Counted from the first letter of the stretch, positions 22,209-34,051 are shown. The stretch: DNA of 64,000 nt from Notospermus geniculatus (GCA_002633025.1 NMRB01000356.1:223531-287530), one strand, 5' to 3'. Made by a program: numbers and translations. Notes: a model not told the origin generated them from the letters alone.

Positions 22209-22523
22209 TGTTTCATAAGTTACTTAACACGGCAAGAGAGGCCACGCCTGCAGCTCAAATTTCGCGGGTTTTTTGGTTTATAGCGCATGCGCAATATGCA
22301 ACACACTTACCACGCCATCTGTTGCCAGGTTTAACAACTAGTAATTGCTGAACTTATTGCTCTTACACCAATCTAAAATCCCGGATGACACACATGTCTG
22401 AATTAGCCCCGGCGAGTTTGGCGGGTCTACAAAACACGGGGTTTTCAATCACGGGTCTATTAGACACGGCAAAAAATAGGTGTACGCACAAGAAACCTGG
22501 GGTTTTGATGGGTTCGGGATGGG

Positions 22524-22693
22524 CAGGGGCGGATCCAGAATCATGGGAAAGAGGGGGCACAGCCGCCGCATATCGTGGAAAACCTTGGTCAAATTTTAAC
22601 ATCTTTTCAAAATTTCTCGGTCAATTTTAAAGATTTTCCACAAAATAGAGGGGGCACGGGCCGGGTGTGCCTCCCCCCTTGGATCCGCGCCTG
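22524..22693. mobile_element. MITE, TIR caggggcggatccag, copy A only, 5-bp duplication
   Basis: The ends caggggcggatccag and ttggatccgcgcctg are flanked by atggg on both sides (22519-22523 and 22694-22698). Copy B has a single atagg at the matching place (near 38868). Confidence 0.85.
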
Positions 22694-22803
22694 ATGGGTG
22701 GAAGTACAGCTTATAAATGGTAGGCCTGCCTTTTTTCGATACAACTTTTAAAATCATGAAAATGAAGAGTAGCCATGATATGCCCACAAACTAATCCACT
22801 CAC

Positions 22804-22982
22804 CTGCCTCTCTTTTCCAGTTCTTTCTTGAGTTCATCACGGAGGCGCTCCTGGTTGGAGGAGAGTTCCCGCAGAGATTGGTGAAGTTCTTGAATCTGGT
22901 CTGGCGCCATCATGTCATCCTGAAACCTCACACCAGGGCCCCCCGGTCGTCTGTGACCACGTCCACGATATTCTGCATCACT
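22804..22982 (-). CDS. CEP128: CEP128 coiled-coil exon, copy A (179 bp)
   Basis: This minus-strand exon is bounded by an acceptor (ctgttcctccag) and a donor (gtgagt). It reads in one frame from SDAEYRGRGH through GVRFQDDMM to LHQSLRELSSNQERLRDEL and ends in phase 2. The GVRF...DDM...LHQSLR-LSS segment matches the N-terminal coiled coil of vertebrate CEP128 as I recall it. CEP128 is a centrosomal/centriolar protein associated with subdistal appendages and primary-cilium signalling (family knowledge). Only an in-phase-0 upstream exon keeps it open. Differences from the copy B exon (38973-39151) are synonymous. Downstream exons were not found to the left, so they lie beyond a long intron or off the window. 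Confidence 0.82.
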
Positions 22983-23020
22983 CTGGAGGAACAGATAACA
23001 ACAGTATCATTACTACATGT

Positions 23021-23396
23021 CAGGGTTTTCGGTAACCCGAGCTCCCGGGTCAAATATGCACGAATCCATCATCTGATGCACGACCAAGAGGCCCCCGCAG
23101 CTGATTTTTTTTTAGTTGACACCTCAAATACAATGCAACGCATACAACTCACTCCTTGTATTTACACATGTATTTTTAGTTCGTCTACGCGTACTGAAGT
23201 TGTGAAAGTGGCACTGGGATCACCAGAGACTGGTTCCTCTCTATGACTGTGTCACATTCATTGAAAATGTGATGACCCCTCAAAAGTCAGAATATGACGA
23301 AGTGACCCCACCAAATTGAAGTACATGTATGACCCTTGGATCAAAAGCACCCTGGGTCCCTGACCCTTGACCCAAAATTCTCTACCGAAAACCTCG
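23021..23396. mobile_element. hAT-like element with 8-bp duplication, copy A only
   Basis: The left end cagggttttcggta is mirrored by taccgaaaacctcg at the right. Direct repeat ctacatgt flanks it exactly (23013-23020 and 23397-23404). At the matching intron position copy B carries a different element (39183-39925). Confidence 0.75.
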
Positions 23397-23527
23397 CTAC
23401 ATGTATTTTTATTCAGGGTTTGTACACCCCAAGGGAGATTTTTCCAGGATATTCTCAGTCACACGGTGATTCCAAAGGTGGATCTCAAACCAAGATGAAT
23501 TTTTTAACACACTGTCGCTACAACTGA

Positions 23528-25122
23528 GGCGATCATTTTTTTATACCTTGGTCCTCGGGCCAGCCGCTCGGAAAACGTCAAGAAAAAAAATAAAAATAAA
23601 TATTTATTTTCAGCCTGTCCTCGGGCCCTCCGCTCTGCAATATACACCAAATAGAATAAAAATAAAATTTTATTTTTATATTTTTTCCGCCCGCCGCCTT
23701 GAAAATTGACCCATGGGTTTTTATTTTTTTCCTACCGCCGCTCTCATATGACCCCAATTTCTGAAATAAATTTCGTGATGCCTATGTTCAAATTCTTTAA
23801 ACACACTGTGTGAAATCGGCCCTAAATGTTCTTCAGTGATGTCTTTTTAAAGCTTTAATATCAGTTTGAATGATACATGTATCAGGATAATTCTGTCTGT
23901 TTAAGTTGTAATTCATAATGGCAAGGTTGACCATTTTTATTTTTTTTTCCAAAATAAGAATTTATTTTCAATAAAAACATTTTATTTTTTTCTATCCTCC
24001 TCTCCAAAAGTAAAGTCATAAACAGTGCGAGGACTTGAAAAATATTGAAAAATAAAATTTTATTTTTATTTTTTTCCCGCCCTCCTCTCTGTCAGGGGTA
24101 ACTGGAAAAACGCCGAGTGGCCGACCGACCGACCGACTGACCGGCCGAGTGCTCATTTACCAATTCCCATATGTTTACTCCATAGTCTTACGACAAAATC
24201 TACATGTATACCTGTTTTGGCAGTTTCGGCCACTTCAGATTGTTTATTTTATCTGTCACTGTATCCATCACAGATAATTACCCACAGATATATGCCCATA
24301 CGCTGGGTCATCAGCTTGGTGTCATCTTTCAACTCGCTACACAGTAAAATGTTTTGTGCATGTTGTGTCCTACATGTACACTTCATTCTATGAGGCAGCA
24401 GAAAGGTAGCCTACCGGTATGGACTTCTTGAAAGGAAGGTTCAGTCAGGGACCAGTCGGTGTCATTTCTGAAACTTTGCTGAAGTTCTTCCCTGATTTGA
24501 CAGAGCACTCTATTGCATGTATTACGTAAGTGAGGAATTTTGTTCACCACGAACCTTGATAAATGATTTCTTTTGAATTTGTGTTAAAGGTGAACTCTCC
24601 TCCTGATTCTGTCAGGGCAAACAATCTTCAGGGGCATTTTTGTTAAAAACAATAGAACATGCACAAATTATGAGACAAAACCTTGCCCCCAGGCCTGACA
24701 AAACGCCTGAAATAACAGCATTCTTTGAGATTTCACAAGTTATAAACACAAAAGGCTTCAACTAGATACCCCGGAACAAATCGAACTCAGACTTCAGTAG
24801 GCCAACCTCCTCATAACCAACCACTACCCCAGCTACGAACAGCAGTATACAGATAAACAATTGGGGTTAACTGGTGTCTTTTACAGCAGACCTGACCCAT
24901 CCACTTGAAGTTGTTGACAAGTTTAATGACTCCCCACTGATAGCAGTAATTTGAGACTGGCTCGTAGGACCATGGAGTATGTTTGGAATAGGGACACATC
25001 ACAACCGAATACCCATTCCTTCACTCGGTCGGTCGGTCGGTCGGCCACTCGGCATTTTTCCGGTTACCTCTGTCAGGTCTGTCCAAAAAGCCCGAGGACC
25101 AAGGTATAAAAAAATGATCGCC
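23528..25122. mobile_element. Non-autonomous PIF/Harbinger-like element, copy A only
   Basis: The ends ggcgatcatttttttatacc and complement are followed inward by further inverted sequence (ccttggtcctcggg; gccgagtggccgaccgaccg). The target duplication is TGA (23525-23527 and 25123-25125). Copy B near 40057 has the uninterrupted site. A 3-bp duplication fits Harbinger. The 1.6-kb interior has A/T-rich arrays and no transposase. Confidence 0.8.
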
Positions 25123-25155
25123 TGAGTATGTACAGTATTTTACAAGTATACACAC

Positions 25156-25211
25156 CGAATAATCCCTCTGAAATGGGGAAGCTCTTCTTCTTGGTGGTCT
25201 TCGATGAGGAA
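25156..25211 (-). CDS. CEP128: CEP128 micro-exon, copy A (56 bp)
   Basis: Acceptor (tttcccttcag) and donor (gtgtgta) bound a 56-bp exon that enters in phase 1 and leaves in phase 0. It encodes the end of a split Val codon then PHRRPPRRRASPFQRDYS, an Arg/Pro-rich link between the acidic exon (25820-25943) and the SDAEY exon (22804-22982). The phases fit both neighbours exactly, which is the main evidence. The 56 bases are identical in copy B (40104-40159). Confidence 0.72.
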
Positions 25212-25819
25212 CTGAAGGGAAATGGAGAACAGGTGACAATGTAACGTGTAAGATACCTCAAGGGATATTGCCACTGTACAGGTGGACATTGTGCAGGGAT
25301 GTGAGTAAAACATTGTGCAGGGATGCGAGTAAGATTTTGGGTAGCACTAGCAGTCTCCGCTAGTCATCGGGGCCGCGAATTTTAAGAACATTTGCAAAAT
25401 TCCCAATTAATTTAAGTGACCCATACACAATCAATATTATTGCACAATGTGGGGCCCAAAATAGGGGTATGTGCTTCTGGATGGATAGAAGAAAGTTTGG
25501 CAATAATATTGCCCATTTTGATCCTCAAATTGTGTGAATATTGAACATGTATGGGCCGCTCTACACTTCCATTTTTACCAAAATAGGTGGCTAAAAACAT
25601 GCTGGTAGGTGATCAATTTGGCTGCTTGCTGCCTTCTAACAACAATCTTTGTCAGAGCAACAGAGACATGGAACAAAAAGTTGGACGAGTTATCACATGT
25701 ATGCATCATGTCTTTTAAACTGACTGTACCCTACTGCACTGCAAAACAGGTTAACAAGAGAAACAGTCTTCATCAAAGGTTGTGGATTTTATTTTTTAAA
25801 GTACAATGCTCTTCCTCAC

Positions 25820-25943
25820 CACTAAAATCATCATCATCATCAAGGTCACTAGTCCTGAGGGGGCGGTCATAACTTTTTGCCACAGTTGATTTTATTCTCT
25901 CCTCCTTCAGCTGGTCCATGGTCTTGTTCATATCATCACGCAA
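25820..25943 (-). CDS. CEP128: CEP128 exon with acidic Asp run, copy A (124 bp)
   Basis: Acceptor (ccattttccag) and donor (gtgagg) bound a 124-bp exon, phase 0 to phase 1. It encodes LRDDMNKTMDQLKEERIKS, then RPLRTSDLDDDDDFS. In CEP128 the segment after the RNLRQVDQML motif likewise has a short helix with DQL followed by an S/D-rich stretch, so position and character agree. The copy B exon differs by one His/Tyr change. Confidence 0.78.
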
Positions 25944-26069
25944 CTGGAAAATGGAAAACATGGGATAACCATTGGAAATATTCAGCAGGCATGTGATAAA
26001 ACAAGAGGCCTCTGGGCCTTGCTCAACAGACCTCACCAACTCAACAATCATCAATCAGCTCCCTGTACC

Positions 26070-26477
26070 TAAGGCTTCCCTTACATTGAAGTATACCGTA
26101 TACGAAAACACCGATTAACAAAGGCTTCCCGAGGATTCACGACCGTGAAGCCACTGTTAACCGGCATTTTCGTATACCGTATACTTCTACAGTACAGGTC
26201 ACAATTGACATCCCTACGGCTTCGCGTATGTTACTCGTAAGTTACCCGTAACTTACGCATAACTCACGGCTTTGGTTTCGCGTAACTCACCGTGTAACTT
26301 GCCTCGTTAATCACTGTGTAGCTAGCGAAATTCGCGTAACTCACCGCGTAATTCACCTCGTAAGTTACGCGTAACATAGCTCGGGAGTTGTTGCGTAAGT
26401 TACGAGTGACTTACGCGTAACTTTCGCGAATTAAGGGATGTCAATTGTGACCTGTACTGTATGTAAGGGAAGTCTAA
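26070..26477. mobile_element. MITE (taaggcttcccttacat ends) with nested TA element
   Basis: Outer ends taaggcttcccttacat and atgtaagggaagtctaa enclose the palindrome also found nested at 2120-2258. Position 26190-26459 is a separate insertion of the TA-flanked family of 20516-20781. The outer element is shared with copy B (41482-41843). Confidence 0.8.
26190..26459. mobile_element. TA-flanked MITE nested in another MITE, copy A only
   Basis: The ends cagtacaggtcacaattgac and complement are flanked by TA. Copy B reads acttctatgtaag without it (41821-41833). Confidence 0.85.
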
Positions 26478-26803
26478 GGGCAGATTACCCCAGCCCAAGT
26501 ATAACCTCTCTTTCCTCATTTTGTAGGTGAGTACTGGGGGAAGAATACTCCGGCAAATGAGCCCGAGAAAAAGCGAGGATATTGGGGGGGCGGGGCTGAA
26601 GTGTCGCCTCCTGAAAGCGAGTCCCGGCGAACCCCGCCAGCCCTGGCATCCAGTGAGAGAATGTGCGATGACGTCATTCGTCACGAGAGTTTATACTTGG
26701 GGTGATAATAAATTCCAGTGAAAACACTAACAAGGCATTTTTTGAATTCTTCACGTCTCTATTGACTTCATACCTGACTTTTTAGGTCTCTACTGAAACG
26801 TAC

Positions 26804-26890
26804 CTTATCCATAGCCACCGTTTGCTGTTCATTAATGTCGCGATACGATGTCAACATCTTGTCAACTGACCGCAGGTTGCGATTTGTGTC
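26804..26890 (-). CDS. CEP128: CEP128 exon RNLRSVDKML, copy A (87 bp)
   Basis: Acceptor (ctttttcag) and donor (gtacgt) bound 29 codons in phase 0/0: DTNRNLRSVDKMLTSYRDIN then EQQTVAMDK. This aligns with the vertebrate CEP128 motif RNLRQVDQMLGRYRE and is the strongest single identifier of the gene. The 87 bases are identical to the copy B exon at 42239-42325. Confidence 0.85.
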
Positions 26891-26969
26891 CTGAAAAAGA
26901 AAGTGGACAGAGTGACAGCAAGATTATACAAAATCTATGTTTTGCCGCAATGATTTTTTTATGGCAATT

Positions 26970-27187
26970 CAGTGTTCTAGCCAGAAATTTTTCCAAACAG
27001 GGTGGGATGACTGCATTTTCCTATGATTCTAAGGCCCTGGATTTTCAAACAGGGCGGGAGTGAAATTCAAACAGGGTGATCTAATAGAAATGCATTGCAA
27101 GTTACATTTTTAAACAGGGCGGTAAAATGACCTCTGAATTTTGAACAGGGTGGTACCGCCCTGTAAAACTGGCCTGGCTAGAACACT
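26970..27187. mobile_element. hAT-like MITE (cagtgttctagccag), copy A only
   Basis: The ends cagtgttctagccag and ctggctagaacactg are complementary. It is absent at the matching place in copy B (near 42390). The interior repeats aacagggtgg words. Confidence 0.8.
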
Positions 27188-28169
27188 GGGCATGCATCTC
27201 TGGAGTCTGAAATCAAACAAATTGATGAAACATATTGAGAACTAGCTTAACACCGAACTATACCGGCGATCACCAGCCGAGTCACCGCGAGTATACTCAC
27301 GGTGACACTCGCGGTGGTTCGCGGGGACTCGCGGGCCAAGTGGAGACAGGGCTTTATTCCAATGAAATATTATAATCGCATATATGGACGCTACATCCAT
27401 GTACAAGTCGTATTTTCGGCTACCTCGGATGACGCAGTTTCGATGCACAAATGGCTGGGAAATAAGGACTAGGAGTCATCCAAAGACCTGGAAGAAAGCC
27501 GATACAAAATCTCAACGTCGTGTCTTCACATTAAACTTGCTTCATTATTAAACTTGCTTCATAGAATTCTCCAGTTGACTTGTTATAACCACACCATTAT
27601 GAATAGGTGATGACCATTTATCAAAATCAATAACCTGTTAACCTTCTCCTATAGGTTCAACTATTCATACATTATGTGATACGTCAATTGCCATCAAAGA
27701 GCGTATAATTGCCAGATGATTTATAAATGGTGTGCTACATGTAATGTAGTATTGTACCGCGTCCCAGTTAACAGGCAGGCAATGGGTCATGAATAAAGAC
27801 TACATGTAGCAATGCTTTTACTTCCGATTTACTGTAGTGCACTGGAGAATCCAAGTAAAAGCATTTACTAGTCTTTCATTTCTTTATTCATATGACCCTG
27901 ATGAGTTATACTCATACTTGTTAGCCTACATGTACATGTACATGTAGTGCTTTGGGTTGTGGTACAATTCTAGCACATTTGGGTTTTTAAGGGTTCACCA
28001 CCGAAACAAAACAGTTGAATATCAACATGAAATTTTGCATGTATCTTTTAAATTAAAGTCATTTTTGTGAAATAAATTATTTTAAAAAAGTTTTCATGGG
28101 CTATACATCCGTTGTACCACTGAAGTGGGGCAATTGTAGCCCCTGTGCATGTTAGGAATAAACATGATA
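27188..28169. other. Intronic stretch, nothing recognised
   Basis: Mostly aligned with copy B 42400-43330. About 27255-27350 is a short GC-rich copy A-specific stretch, and no exon is visible. Confidence 0.4.
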
Positions 28170-29553
28170 ATGAAATGGCCAGGGCCATTGTGCTCACCTC
28201 TGTGATAAGTCTCCGTGGTTAAGGGCGAGCCAACGTTTGCAATTTTTGAAACGTGGCCAGGCGTTGTAAATAAAAAATGTCAAAATACCATAAAAGTACA
28301 AGATATATGACGGAAATGAAGGCACCTGCGGGGTCTATAAGTCAAAAGGAATTGAATGAGATGTATCTTGGAACGCACTAATTAGCTAATGAGTTGAAAC
28401 AAAAGACTAGTTGTCGGAACACTTTCCCAAGAAATGGCACACTCTGAAGATCAAACAACATGCGTATCGTAAAGTTCGTCGTTTTTTCTACCCAGTCNTG
28501 TCTTGACACTTCTGATCAAATTGTCAGACTGGATCCGCAGATAAGGCGCACCACCCTATAAGGCGCACCCCCCAATTTTAGACCCTTCTTCAAGGAAAAA
28601 GGCTGCGCCTTATAGTCCGAAAAATACGGTACAGGATACTTGCAGAGATATTTAGACAACATTGAAACATCGTAACATTTACTACCGGTGAGACATGGCC
28701 AAAGTCAATTTTTCAAGATGGTCGCCTGGCAGCCATGTTGAAGTCCAATTGAACCGAAATTTGGCATATAAATATATAATTAGACAGTACCAAGACACAT
28801 ATTTAGGCACGGTTAAAGCATTCTAGCTACCACTATTTACGAGGTGTGGGTCGAAGTCCATTTTTCAAGATGGCTCCCTGGCGGCCATATTTGACGTCGA
28901 ATCTGACTGAAATTTACCATATATTTATATATTATCTAGGTACCATATAAATATGGTAAATTTCAGTCAGATTCGACGTCAAATATGGCCGTCTAGATAC
29001 ATAGTTTGACAAGGTTAAAACACCCTACCTACTCCTATTTATAAAATGTGGGTCAAAGTCCATTTTTCAAGATGGCTTCCTGGCGGCCTTATTTGAAGTC
29101 CGATCGGGTTGAAATTTGGTGCACTTGTGCAGGGTGCCTAGATATATCTTCACACCAAATCACAACACTCTATGTCAAATAACCATGAAATGTGCCACCA
29201 AACAGTGAATTTTGATCTTTGACCTCTGTGACCTTGAAAAGTAGGTCAAATCAAAAACCCGGGATTTATGTGATGTAGTCTCATCAGAGGAACCCACCAT
29301 AAAAGTTTCGTGGTTCTAGCTACCAACGTTCAGGAGATACGGCCAAAAGAAGGTTTTCACAAAGCGCCACCTACAGGCCAGAGTGTACAAGCAGCGACGC
29401 TAAGTTTCGGTCCAGAGATAGTTTTTACCATAGGGTACCTGTACACCAAATTTCAAGTTTGTAACCCAAGCGGTTTAGAAACGTGCCACCCCTGTTAACG
29501 ACAACGACGGACGACACACCATGAGAGAAGCTCACCTCACAGAGGTGAGCTAA
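28170..29553. mobile_element. gtgagctaaaaat-family element with tandem units, copy A only
   Basis: The 5' end aaatggccagggccattgtg then ctcacc, and the 3' hairpin agctcacc/ggtgagct followed by aaaaat, match the 8305-9233 family. The body has about three ~170-bp units with ttttcaagatggc, cctggcggccat and gaaatttgg, then gacctctgtgaccttgaaaa. About 28548-28632 is a separate MITE-like insert (aaggcgcacc... ccgaaaaatacgg). No counterpart exists in copy B. Confidence 0.65.
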
Positions 29554-30036
29554 AAATGCAGAAAAACCAATGGCAATGGGCATTCTGCTCAAGGCTCTTG
29601 AATGCTCTGCAAAGACGCCGCACAGCTGCGTTCCGGGAACATTGTGTCCAGCCATACCTTAAGAATGCCAGGCAGAGGTTCCACCTCGGCTTCAACTTGT
29701 TTCTCGTTCTCAGACATTGCCTAAACTTCAGTCAAATATTCCTCCTTGGCAGGTCACAGTTTTTTTTAAAGAGAATGTCCTGACAATCCCAAAATATGGG
29801 TGGTTATTCCTGCAATTCAGACGTACACATGTATGGTACCATACATGTACATGTAGCTTGATTTAAGATGTTTTTAGGTGACAAGGAGGTTATGGAGCCT
29901 TTATTTTGTCAGAAACCCGTTTTTATTTTTACATTGTAAGTATAAATGTGATGAATTTTTCTTTGTAAGTTATATGCAAAACCAAAGAGAAGGCAAGCAC
30001 AAAAATTGACACACAATACATGTATATGATAAATAA
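29554..30036. other. Intronic stretch, nothing recognised
   Basis: Partly aligned with copy B 43340-43720. Short frames only. Confidence 0.35.
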
Positions 30037-30038
30037 AT

Positions 30039-30187
30039 GTCAATTTCCAGAATGTTTGTGTTCAGGCTGGAACTTTACAATCCGAAACTCTAGAACAGAG
30101 TCTGTTCTAGAGTTTCGGATTGTAAAGTTCCAGCCTGAAGAAGACCCCGGTTGGGGTCGAAAATTCGCAAACATTCTGGAAATTGAC
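30039..30187. repeat. Perfect-armed palindrome
   Basis: The inner arms from caggctggaactttac to ctagaacagag and complement (30063-30138) are perfect over about 37 bp. The outer words tttccagaatgtttg are mirrored at 30165-30187. The right side also contains a small gaccccggttggggtc hairpin. Confidence 0.8.
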
Positions 30188-30332
30188 TTTTTATTTGCCT
30201 TACTTATGCAAAAAATACAATTTATTAGTTAGGATTCAGACGTTGTTTTCTTTACAAGTCCCCGATTCAGTTGTATACATGATTTAGACGGCTGGTGGCA
30301 CGATTCAGTTGTATACATGTACGTGATTTACT

Positions 30333-30923
30333 AAAGGCCTGTCTACACGATCATACATTTGCTCAAAACATCATCATACATTTGTATGATGATGTCCAAG
30401 CTTGTGTGTCGATTTCTGTCTTGTGACAATGCAGCTAAAATTTTGAACATCATCATACATTGTTCAAAACAGCATCATACACTTGCATGATGATGTTCAA
30501 GTTTGTTGTGGATTTCGATCTACAGTCCAACATTCATGGACTTTGTATGATGAAGTATGATGGAGAAAGGATAATGTTGGATGCTGTTCAAGTTTGTTGG
30601 GAAAACCGTCCACACGATCATACATTTGTCCATGAACATCATCACACATTTTTTTGGGGATGTTTTGCATTGGCAAGATGAAACATGCAGCTAAAAATTT
30701 GAACATCATCATACATGTTCAGGTTTGTTGGGAAAACAGTCCACACGATCATACATTTTGTCCTGAACATCATCACACAAATTTGAACATCATCATACAT
30801 GTTGGTTGCTGTTCAAGTTTGTTGGGAAAACAGCCTACACAATCAAATATCTGTCCATGAACATCATCACACAAATGTTTGATGATGTTTTGAACAAATG
30901 TATGATCGTGTAGACAGGCCTTT
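30333..30923. mobile_element. MITE with internal tandem repeats
   Basis: Ends aaaggcctgtctacacgatc and complement enclose several units of gttcaagtttgttgggaaaa, cacacgatcatacatttg and gaacatcatca. It is found only in copy A. Confidence 0.75.
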
Positions 30924-31040
30924 AGATTAGAATTAGATGATAGATGGCGCTTCAAGGCAGAATTATTGTCATTGGATTGATGTGGCAGTGGTACATGTGG
31001 AACTTCGGTTATTTTCCTTTTACATGTTCCATTTATGAGC

Positions 31041-31183
31041 CAGGGTTTCTGCCAGAAATATTTTTGAGGGTATGCAGCTCTTCAAAATCAGCAAAAAACC
31101 TATGAAATCAAAGAAAATGGCCCTTTTCTGTTCCTTTGAGGGTACTCACAGCGTACCCTGCGTACCCTCTGGCGGAAACACTG
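31041..31183. mobile_element. hAT-like MITE, 5-bp duplication tgagc
   Basis: The ends cagggtttctgccag and ctggcggaaacactg are complementary. Flanks tgagc match at 31036-31040 and 31184-31188. About 31267-31350 is a truncated relative of the 45944-47630 element. Confidence 0.8.
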
Positions 31184-31399
31184 TGAGCATAGCACATCAT
31201 GCAAATACATACCGGTACGCATGTACCGGTATATGTACATTGTATGTGACCCTCTGGCACATTGTCGCAGCAGGGCTTGTCTTTTAAGGTGAGCAACTGT
31301 GCTCGTGCAAAAAAATGTGCACCTAGCACTCAAAAAAGCTGAAATTCTGCACGCCTTCAAAATATCTGTATTGTCGACAGATGTTACATGTACAATGTA

Positions 31400-32450
31400 T
31401 GAGAGAGAGTGTGGTAATGAATGTTAAAAGTGTTCATAGTAGGGGTATCGCCTGAAGTTGGCATTTCAATCGCTCAGTTTGAACCAATGGCAATATCAAA
31501 ACTATGAACACGTGTATTCATGTTAGTTTGTCCACGTGTACTGAAGATGGCGCTGCGATCACCATAGCAAACTGACCAAATGAATGATAAGGCTTACCTA
31601 GCTGTCTTAAGTCTGGCAATATCTAACAAAACTTGCAAGAAAAATTCTCCCAAATAAAAATGGGTTACAAACAAAATTAAAGGCTACCTCCCCGTCACAT
31701 CAAGCAGCTACACACATTACACATGTACCGTCGCGTACCGTACATCTAAATCTATGGGAACCGCCCATATTTTTTACCAAAATACATGTACATGTATGAC
31801 TATGAGAATATTTGTCGTACATGTACCAGTAATGGACAGGAATGACAGGACTAAGGACGAAAAGTAGAAATGTATTCCATTATTCCAGGAAATCCCTGGA
31901 GGCCAAAGCCAAAATCCATGAAAGAATGACAGACTTCTCTTTTACGATCACAAATTTAGTGACCGCATGATTTGAGTCCTACATTTACATGTACAATGAC
32001 TTGTATGACCACATACGCTAAAGCTAGCATGGAGGCCACTACCGGTATGTACATGTATCATTGTATGTAATACTCAAGAGGGGACAAATCTGCCAAAGGC
32101 CTGGACAAATTACCAACTCCAGGCATGGGAACAATTGATTTTTTCAGTCAAAGGAGTAGTACATACACACGAAATAGTACATTGGTAAACAATAAAGGAC
32201 AATGCCTATGCAGACGAAGAATTTGATTGTATTGTGTGGGACACGACAGGTCATTTCATGGTCTGATTTGCTCAATCAGCCAATCATCATGATTTATTGT
32301 TTGTCGTACATGTCTTATCAACAAAAATCAGAGAAATATTGACTCGACTCTCACTCAAAAATTGGAATTGGCACATTCAAGAAACGAACAAATTTGAAAC
32401 TGAGGTGATCAGTAGGCTACGAGGGTGTCTATAAAGTAAGACCTAACATA
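31400..32450. other. Intronic stretch shared with copy B
   Basis: Aligned with copy B 44818-45820. Short tacatgta clusters occur. No exon recognised. Confidence 0.4.
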
Positions 32451-32454
32451 CCTA

Positions 32455-32594
32455 AGGCCGGGTTTACATCGGATGACACCCGACACGAACACGCAGGCGA
32501 ACAAAGGTTTCATGGGGATGAACCCTTTGTGAAGCCATTGTTCGCCTTCGTGTTCGTGTCGCGTGTCATCTGATGTTATGTAAACCCGGCCTAA
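32455..32594. mobile_element. Palindromic MITE with TAA flanks
   Basis: The ends ggccgggtttacatcggatg and complement are flanked by TAA on both sides, a 3-bp duplication of Harbinger type. It is present in both copies. In copy B (about 45828-47640) it is split by a 1.7-kb insertion. Confidence 0.75.
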
Positions 32595-32770
32595 GACTCG
32601 TACTATAAAACTAAGACCTGTAAGACTCCACTGTAAAACTAAGAGTAAGACCCACTGGCACTGTACTAATACTATAAAACTAAGACCCTACAATAAAATT
32701 AAGACCCACTGGGCTATATAAACCTACATTGTAAGACCCTACTATAAAACTGAGACCCATACACTGTAAG
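32595..32770. repeat. Degenerate minisatellite (actataaaactaagacc)
   Basis: Seven or so units of taagacc with actataaaac repeat at 20-35 bp spacing. It is shared with copy B (47640-47820). Confidence 0.7.
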
Positions 32771-32831
32771 TGAATGAATTTTTGCTGAAACTCAAGACAT
32801 GTCAGAAAAGATTTTCATGCAAAATACTCAC

Positions 32832-33041
32832 CAGACATGCTGCATGAAGTCTCATGGTGTTCATCAAATCAGACTCAGGTTTTTCACGGGCTATTTTGCC
32901 TAAGTTGCTTTCACTAATTTTAGTCTCTTCGACCCCTGGTTTGCCAGCGGTGTCTGAGTTAACCGAACCCTCCTGATCAGAATCCATTCGGCCCAAATAT
33001 CGTCTTAACGTACGATCATAAGCAGAATGAGAGTAGTACAC
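32832..33041 (-). CDS. Candidate cassette or alternative first exon, copy A (210 bp)
   Basis: Acceptor (tcttcgcag) and donor (gtgagt) frame 70 codons in phase 0/0, starting VYYSHSAYDRTLRRYLGRM. The frame also extends upstream to an ATG (MQVSSQ) at 33059, so it could instead be an alternative first exon. Position is upstream of the RNLRSVDKML exon. In vertebrate CEP128 no sequence lies between STLQ and DTSRNL, so if included here it would interrupt a conserved junction. Compared with copy B there are several amino-acid changes and one missing codon, unlike the other exons, so constraint is weak. Confidence 0.45.
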
Positions 33042-33480
33042 CTGCGAAGACACTTGCATGCCGTCAACCAGGTCAGTCTATTCACCAGATCAAATGAGCC
33101 AGGCCTATGGCTATTTAGCATGGAGTGAATGACAACAATTCATCCGTATGGCAGAGAATGATATTATCACACCACCAAAACTGATCCAAGCATTTCATAA
33201 GGACTGTATTTCGCCAACGAAATCAGTTGGTTCAATGATTACACACAATGCAGTAGTACGCACATTACTGCTCAAATTTCATTGGTGCCATCATTTATTG
33301 AGAGCCCATTCATATGCCAGGAAGTTGGGCCGTTATCTTTTGAACAACCATTATGCAGGCAGCAAATGACCAATTCCTGTATCCATTGTGGCCTAATTAC
33401 CACGATCATTAGCCATGAGAGGGAAGTACATGTAGTTATAAATTAGCAGCCACAGTACGTTTTTTACTTGAACAAGGTTA

Positions 33481-34051
33481 GGCGAGAGTTTTTTTATTGT
33501 TTGTTTCGCGGATTTTTTTGACATTTTTTTAAAGAGGAGGGCGGAAAAAATAAAAAAATAAAATTTTATTTTTCTCATTCACAAACTTGAAGTCGGTATT
33601 TTTCAGGTAGGAGGAAAAAATAAAATAAATTTTTTTTTCAAAATAAAGTTTGTATTTCTCATATATCCAAGTTGGGTGAATCAAAAAGACTTGNTGATCC
33701 TTCAACTCCAACTCCGGCTCCCGGCTCAGAGTGAAGGAAGGGCACTGCGGCCAGCACGACGAAGGGGCACAGCCCTTTTAGCCGTGACCAAGGCACTTTT
33801 GGGGAAGGCACACGGCCAAATTCGAGGGGCACAACGGCCAGTGCGACATGGAAATTCCACCACGGCTTTCAGACTTTGGCGTCGGAGATCGGAGCAAAAA
33901 TAAATAAAAAAGTTTTATTTTATTTCAAAATCGGGAATTTTGACGTCGGCGGATCCGCGAATGGCCAGAAAATAAAAATTTATTTTTTTTCCAAAACACC
34001 TTTTTGCCACGTCGGCGGATCCGCGAAACAAACAATAAAAAAACTCTCGCC
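33481..34051. mobile_element. PIF/Harbinger-like MITE, TTA duplication, copy A only
   Basis: The ends ggcgagagtttttttattgt and complement are flanked by TTA (33478-33480 and 34052-34054). Copy B near 48728 has ggttatctgtgaag without it. The interior is A/T-rich, with an N at 33694. Confidence 0.85.

Noticed and set aside
30130-30160. Hammerhead ribozyme core (ctgaaga ... gaaa around a gaccccggttggggtc stem)
   Set aside because: Stem II carries an extra unpaired A and I found no convincing stems I and III or cleavage triplet. It sits in the arm of a palindromic repeat.
33544-33700. Lys/Phe/Ile-rich small protein
   Set aside because: It arises from A/T-rich arrays inside a Harbinger-like MITE.
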